The translations under genes and the position numbers were made by a program. 64,000 nucleotides of DNA from assembly GCF_037042905.1 (NCBI RefSeq), contig NC_087257.1, forward strand, positions 11,196,001 to 11,260,000, written 5' to 3'. The DNA comes from Lytechinus pictus. Lineage: Eukaryota > Echinodermata > Echinoidea > Temnopleuroida > Toxopneustidae. The notes beneath the pieces were generated by a model that made no database searches, had not been told where the DNA came from, and saw only the letters and a program-made list of their open reading frames with translations. Positions 62,501-64,000 of the stretch are shown here, piece by piece; the first letter of the stretch is position 1, and each line of letters opens with the position of its first letter.

Positions 62501-63879
62501 GATTTGTTGCTTTATGCGTCACATTTATGGAGGTGAATAAAGTAAATGGATGTAAATAAAGTGAATTTGAATTTGAATAATTATCAATATTCCCTAGTGG
62601 AAAGAATGCAGTATCCCAGTGTGTGCCACAGTGTGAAACACAATGTGACATCATCTTCACACTCTTAACTTTGAGCATTTCAACAGTGTGAATCCCATAT
62701 TCACCCAGTTGACCATGTGAACACGCTGTGAACAGTCACACTGTCGAGGTGTCCACAGTGTGAAAATATCTTCACACTGTTGAATGTAAGCATTGTAACA
62801 GTGTGAATAGTATTTTCACATAATATTTTATGTGAACACACTGTGATCACACAGTATAACACACTGTGAACACACTGTGATCACACTGTGTAACACTGAA
62901 CACACTGTGATCACACTGTGAACACTCTGTAAACACTGTATGACACTGAACACACTGTGATCACACTGTGTAACACTGTAACACTGAACACACTGTAAAC
63001 ACTGTGTAACACATTGTGAACACACTGTAATCACACTGTGTATCACTGTGTTCTTTCCAGCAGGGTAATTACAAAAACTTCCCAACTCATATGTGTTCTA
63101 TAGAGCTGCAAGAAATGGTCATGAAGTACAAAGCTTAACAACCGATCATACAAAGATGATTGATTGTTCATTGTGTTAAATGCAATCATACATAAAAATG
63201 TGTACTCCAATGTAATTGATTTGCTTTGTGTTATGGAGCCCAAATCAATCAGTGGAAAAACTTTTTTTATTCTAAAAACACTGCATTCACTTCATCAATT
63301 GGGTACACAATTCTAAAAATTGATGGCTTTCTTTTTTGGTTTGTTTCTTAATTTTGATTTTGAAAATGTCATAACTTGCAACCCATCGTGCCACTCTGAA
63401 AGATAAACAACTGGCGATTGGTTTTAAAAAAACCCTCTTGAAAAATGTTAACACCACTAACACTTCTTGCTATTTCATGAACAAGAAAATAGTCCTTTTA
63501 TGTTTTAATGGCTTTAGAACACTTCACTTGTCTCTAACCACGTAGTTTCAGAAAACTGTTTTGAAACAATTTTTAAGAAAATCAACATTGCTGCAAACTT
63601 TCTTTTTTGTCCAGAGGTTGCCATGGTTTTGTAAAATCACATATGGCTTTTTCATGCTACCGAGTCATGTTGTTAGAAAAGTTGTTGATTAAGGGTTTAT
63701 CAAAGAAACGCACAAAAATCATTTTACCACTCCAAATGTTTTGTTTGCTTTCATCATACATTACACAGCACAACAAGATACTTCTTAACCACAAACGAAT
63801 AAATGAACTCAAACAATCAAATGAAAAATCTTAAAACTCTGGGACTTACATTATTAAATTTTCTCTTAATTTCTTCTTT
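50407..63879 (-). CDS. Rho GTPase-activating protein, ARHGAP9/12/15/27 type (3' part, 10 exons)
   Basis: A multi-exon gene whose product stimulates GTP hydrolysis on Rho-family GTPases (Rac/Cdc42 are usual for this family), acting at membranes through its PH domain. Exons joined in order 63850-63879, 60380-60553, 59637-59732, 59128-59217, 58114-58186, 56812-56937, 56160-56339, 53281-53418, 51919-52027 and 50407-50581 total 1191 nt, one open frame of 396 codons plus stop. All visible introns are GT-AG and every phase matches. PH domain is about residues 29-129, with the C-terminal helix Trp at 121. RhoGAP is about 199-396, with arginine finger R239 (GIYRVSG), K279 and R283 ([11 protein letters not shown]), and N353 ([10 protein letters not shown]). 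The PH-then-RhoGAP order, IQKLRF and the very short tail after the GAP domain match ARHGAP12/15/27. Expected SH3/WW exons lie beyond 64000. Which vertebrate paralogue it corresponds to is not resolvable here. Confidence 0.93.
51448..51600. mobile_element. Palindromic MITE in RhoGAP intron, GTTTCATAAA ends
   Basis: Left GGGGTCCGTTTCATAAAACT pairs with right AGTCTTTATGAAACGGGAT. An internal pair is CAAATTTAC / GTAAATTTG. About 150 bp, intron 51 kb. Confidence 0.7.
51720..51877. mobile_element. Palindromic MITE in RhoGAP intron, GGGCC ends
   Basis: Left AGGGCCTCGTAACACAAAGG and inverted right GGCCCTGTATCACAAATG. The arms share GCGATTAATCGCTAA / TTAGTGATTAATCTC. Related in style to 34173-34300. 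Confidence 0.65.
51919..52027 (-). CDS. RhoGAP gene exon: helix region
   Basis: 109 nt. Encodes [20 protein letters not shown] then [15 protein letters not shown], matching the usual LP.PN..T...L..HL segment. Acceptor TTGTTTTAACAG, donor GTAAGC. Confidence 0.93.
52264..52640. repeat. GTCTAAT palindromic minisatellite family (copy 3 of 3)
   Basis: The left half has CATTTAGTCTAA and CATTTCGTCTAAC words; the right half has GGACTAAATGG, GACCAGCTGG and GACCAAATGATAG words. Same architecture as 18345-18725. Lies in a RhoGAP intron. Confidence 0.75.
52718..52880 (+). mobile_element. tRNA-headed SINE (copy 4), truncated
   Basis: Here the head is on the plus strand: TTTCATGGCCCAGTGGATTA (A-box region), GGGTTGTTGGTTTAAATCCC (decayed B box), then the shared body CTGCACTCGACCCAGGTGAGG and GGGTACC. 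The microsatellite tail is missing. Confidence 0.7.
52951..53220. mobile_element. GTCTTACAAAG-type MITE (copy 2)
   Basis: Left AGGGCCCCCGTCTTACAAAG and inverted right ACCGTCTTACAAAGACTTGC, with arms sharing GATTGATC.GATCAATCG. Immediately to its left (about 52906-52950) is a partial inverted copy of the same end. Confidence 0.75.
53281..53418 (-). CDS. RhoGAP gene exon: [13 protein letters not shown] segment
   Basis: 138 nt. Encodes [20 protein letters not shown] and [16 protein letters not shown], with the conserved Lys and Arg that contact the GTPase. Acceptor TTGACCAACAG, donor GTAAGT. Confidence 0.95.
53553..55039. mobile_element. 1.49-kb near-perfect palindrome in RhoGAP intron, with nuclear-receptor half-sites
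   Basis: The left end TATAGGGTCATTCCAT is exactly inverted at the right end (ATGGAATGACCCTATA). The arms are about 730 bp each with a short loop near 54285-54305. The arms are highly similar throughout (only scattered substitutions seen), so the structure is young. Each arm has five AGGTCA-type half-sites: in the left arm at 53864, 53870, 53877, 53889 and 53901; in the right arm at 54674, 54686, 54698, 54705 and 54711. Terminal TATA suggests a TA target duplication. The similar open frames at 53634-53840 (minus) and 54740-55168 (plus) reflect the two arms and are not genes. Confidence 0.85.
55425..55545. repeat. Repeat with X-box words in RhoGAP intron
   Basis: Contains CTACCATGGCAAC (55467-55479) and the perfect palindrome GTTACCATGGTAAC (55507-55520), both matching the RFX X-box. 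Related in inverse to 43425-43545. Confidence 0.5.
56160..56339 (-). CDS. RhoGAP gene exon: catalytic arginine finger
   Basis: 180 nt. Encodes [26 protein letters not shown] and [18 protein letters not shown]. The Arg of GIYRVSG is the catalytic finger. Acceptor TTTCACCCTCAG, donor GTAAGT. Confidence 0.95.
56812..56937 (-). CDS. RhoGAP gene exon: pre-GAP basic segment
   Basis: 126 nt. Encodes [16 protein letters not shown] then [19 protein letters not shown], which corresponds to the KL..F...RP....R.KG segment preceding RhoGAP in ARHGAP12/15. Acceptor TATTTTGTAG, donor GTTTGT (weaker). Confidence 0.9.
57003..57260 (+). mobile_element. tRNA-Met-derived SINE in RhoGAP intron
   Basis: The head contains TGGTCCAGTGGTTAGAGC (A box), the anticodon-loop segment GGACTCATAATCGC with CAU, and GAGTTCGAATCCC (B box). 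This closely resembles elongator tRNA-Met. The acceptor ends (GGTCGTG against CTCTGCC) do not pair, so it is not a functional tRNA gene. The body continues to about 57260. Confidence 0.8.
58114..58186 (-). CDS. RhoGAP gene exon: acidic Ser/Pro linker
   Basis: 73 nt, entering in phase 0 and leaving one base, which fits the following exon. It encodes a linker rich in Thr, Ser, Pro and Asp ([16 protein letters not shown]). The other two frames contain stops. Donor GTAAGT. Confidence 0.85.
59128..59217 (-). CDS. RhoGAP gene exon: end of the PH domain
   Basis: 30 codons, phase 0 to 0, acceptor TTCTTATAG, donor GTAAGT. Encodes [11 protein letters not shown] and [12 protein letters not shown], the last strands and the C-terminal helix with its invariant Trp. 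Confidence 0.92.
59637..59732 (-). CDS. RhoGAP gene exon: middle of the PH domain
   Basis: 32 codons, phase 0 to 0, acceptor TTTATAACAG, donor GTAAGA. Encodes [12 protein letters not shown] and KKLIFE, the central PH strands. Confidence 0.9.
59752..60043 (-). mobile_element. tRNA-headed SINE (copy 5)
   Basis: At the left, GATAATAATTGTACATTTAT and GCGCAATTTC are the decayed tail. The body has CCTACCGGGTACTTGTTCAT, and the head at the right ends CACTAGACCACAAC. Same orientation as copies 1-3. It lies between two PH-domain exons. Confidence 0.75.
60380..60553 (-). CDS. RhoGAP gene exon: start of the PH domain
   Basis: 58 codons, phase 0 to 0, acceptor TTCTTGCAG, donor GTAATT. Contains KEGMLTMML (first PH strand), a basic loop RGRQKKSR suited to phosphoinositide contact, and [14 protein letters not shown] (strands 2 and 3). 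Confidence 0.92.
60883..61045. mobile_element. TTAA MITE (copy 4), internally deleted
   Basis: Begins TTAAAGGACAAGTCCACC and continues as in 27350-27961 for about 110 bp. It then jumps to the opposite terminus (TTTATTGATTCAAATCGATC), so most of the element is missing. Confidence 0.75.
61046..62607. other. RhoGAP intron, no further exon seen
   Basis: AT-rich, with a C-tract running into an A-tract at about 62108-62132 and a LINE-like tail (GTGAATTTGAATTTGAATAA) at about 62560. No exon compatible with the PH-domain phases. Confidence 0.5.
62608..63055. repeat. CACACTGTG minisatellite in RhoGAP intron
   Basis: About 450 bp of irregular tandem units made of CACACTGTGAA, CACACTGTGTAA and CACACTGTGATCACACTGTG, denser toward the right. 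TGTGATCACA occurs exactly at 62842, 62876, 62906 and 62956. It lies between the microexon and the first PH exon. The Cys/Val/Ser-rich minus-strand frame is an artefact. Confidence 0.9.
63850..63879 (-). CDS. RhoGAP gene exon: 30-nt microexon
   Basis: Encodes [10 protein letters not shown] in phase 0 on both sides. The acceptor is TCTCTCTCACAG and the donor GTAAGT, both strong. It is short but in frame with the next exon. It could be alternatively included. It is the first exon visible in the window. Confidence 0.65.
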
Positions 63880-64000
63880 CTGTGAGAGAGAGGAAAGTTC
63901 AGAAAATATAGTTAGATTTGTTCCATTATGGTATTGATTAAATGAGATGAAAACTATTATCAATCAATGTCTGATAAATGCTGTTTTTTAATGATCGAGG

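Noticed and set aside
62842..62965. TGTGATCACA resembles the bacterial CRP operator
   Set aside because: It is simply the junction of minisatellite units in a eukaryotic intron.

Overview
The window is animal nuclear DNA: AT-rich, intron-bearing, full of microsatellites and dense with short inverted-repeat transposons, tRNA-headed SINEs and decayed LINE ends. The mix of TTAA-flanked, hAT-like and palindromic MITE families points to a marine deuterostome, most likely an echinoderm such as a sea urchin. That assignment is inferred from repeat style and not proven. Only two host protein-coding loci can be supported, both on the minus strand.

Gene 1 (39516-40472) is an intact, apparently single-exon class A (rhodopsin-family) GPCR of 318 residues. 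All landmark motifs are present; the ligand is unknown. Gene 2 (50407-63879, continuing past the right edge) is the 3' part of a multi-exon RhoGAP gene of the ARHGAP9/12/15/27 type. I reconstructed ten coding exons with GT-AG borders and fully compatible phases. They encode 396 visible residues: a 10-residue microexon, a PH domain, a linker and a complete RhoGAP domain with arginine finger, ending IFRS-stop. The upstream exons (SH3/WW region expected from the family) lie outside the window.

Region by region: 1-25 kb is intergenic, with scattered MITEs, SINEs, a LINE relic (19.7-20.7 kb) and simple repeats. 25.3-30.8 kb is a nested composite: a long inverted repeat whose left arm was split by a 2.9-kb hAT-like element. 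That element carries about 13 copies of a GC-rich core (GCGAGCGCGAAGCGCGAGC) and was itself invaded by a TTAA-flanked MITE. 30.8-31.9 kb is an element with many CCGAAT motifs. 32-39 kb is intergenic, with a tandem repeat carrying perfect RFX X-box sequences, a frameshifted LINE relic and a small hAT MITE with a perfect 8-bp target duplication. 39.5-40.5 kb is the GPCR. 41-50 kb is intergenic and probable 3' UTR, with more MITEs and a 103-bp triplication. 50.4-64 kb is the RhoGAP gene.

Its introns hold several MITEs, a tRNA-Met-derived SINE, a CACACTGTG minisatellite, and a 1.49-kb nearly perfect palindrome. Each arm of that palindrome carries five nuclear-receptor half-sites, including a DR1 and an inverted IR0 pair. 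That palindrome and the iterated-motif hAT element are the most interesting objects here. No multi-gene operon-like or defence system is visible, and the two genes show no evident functional link.
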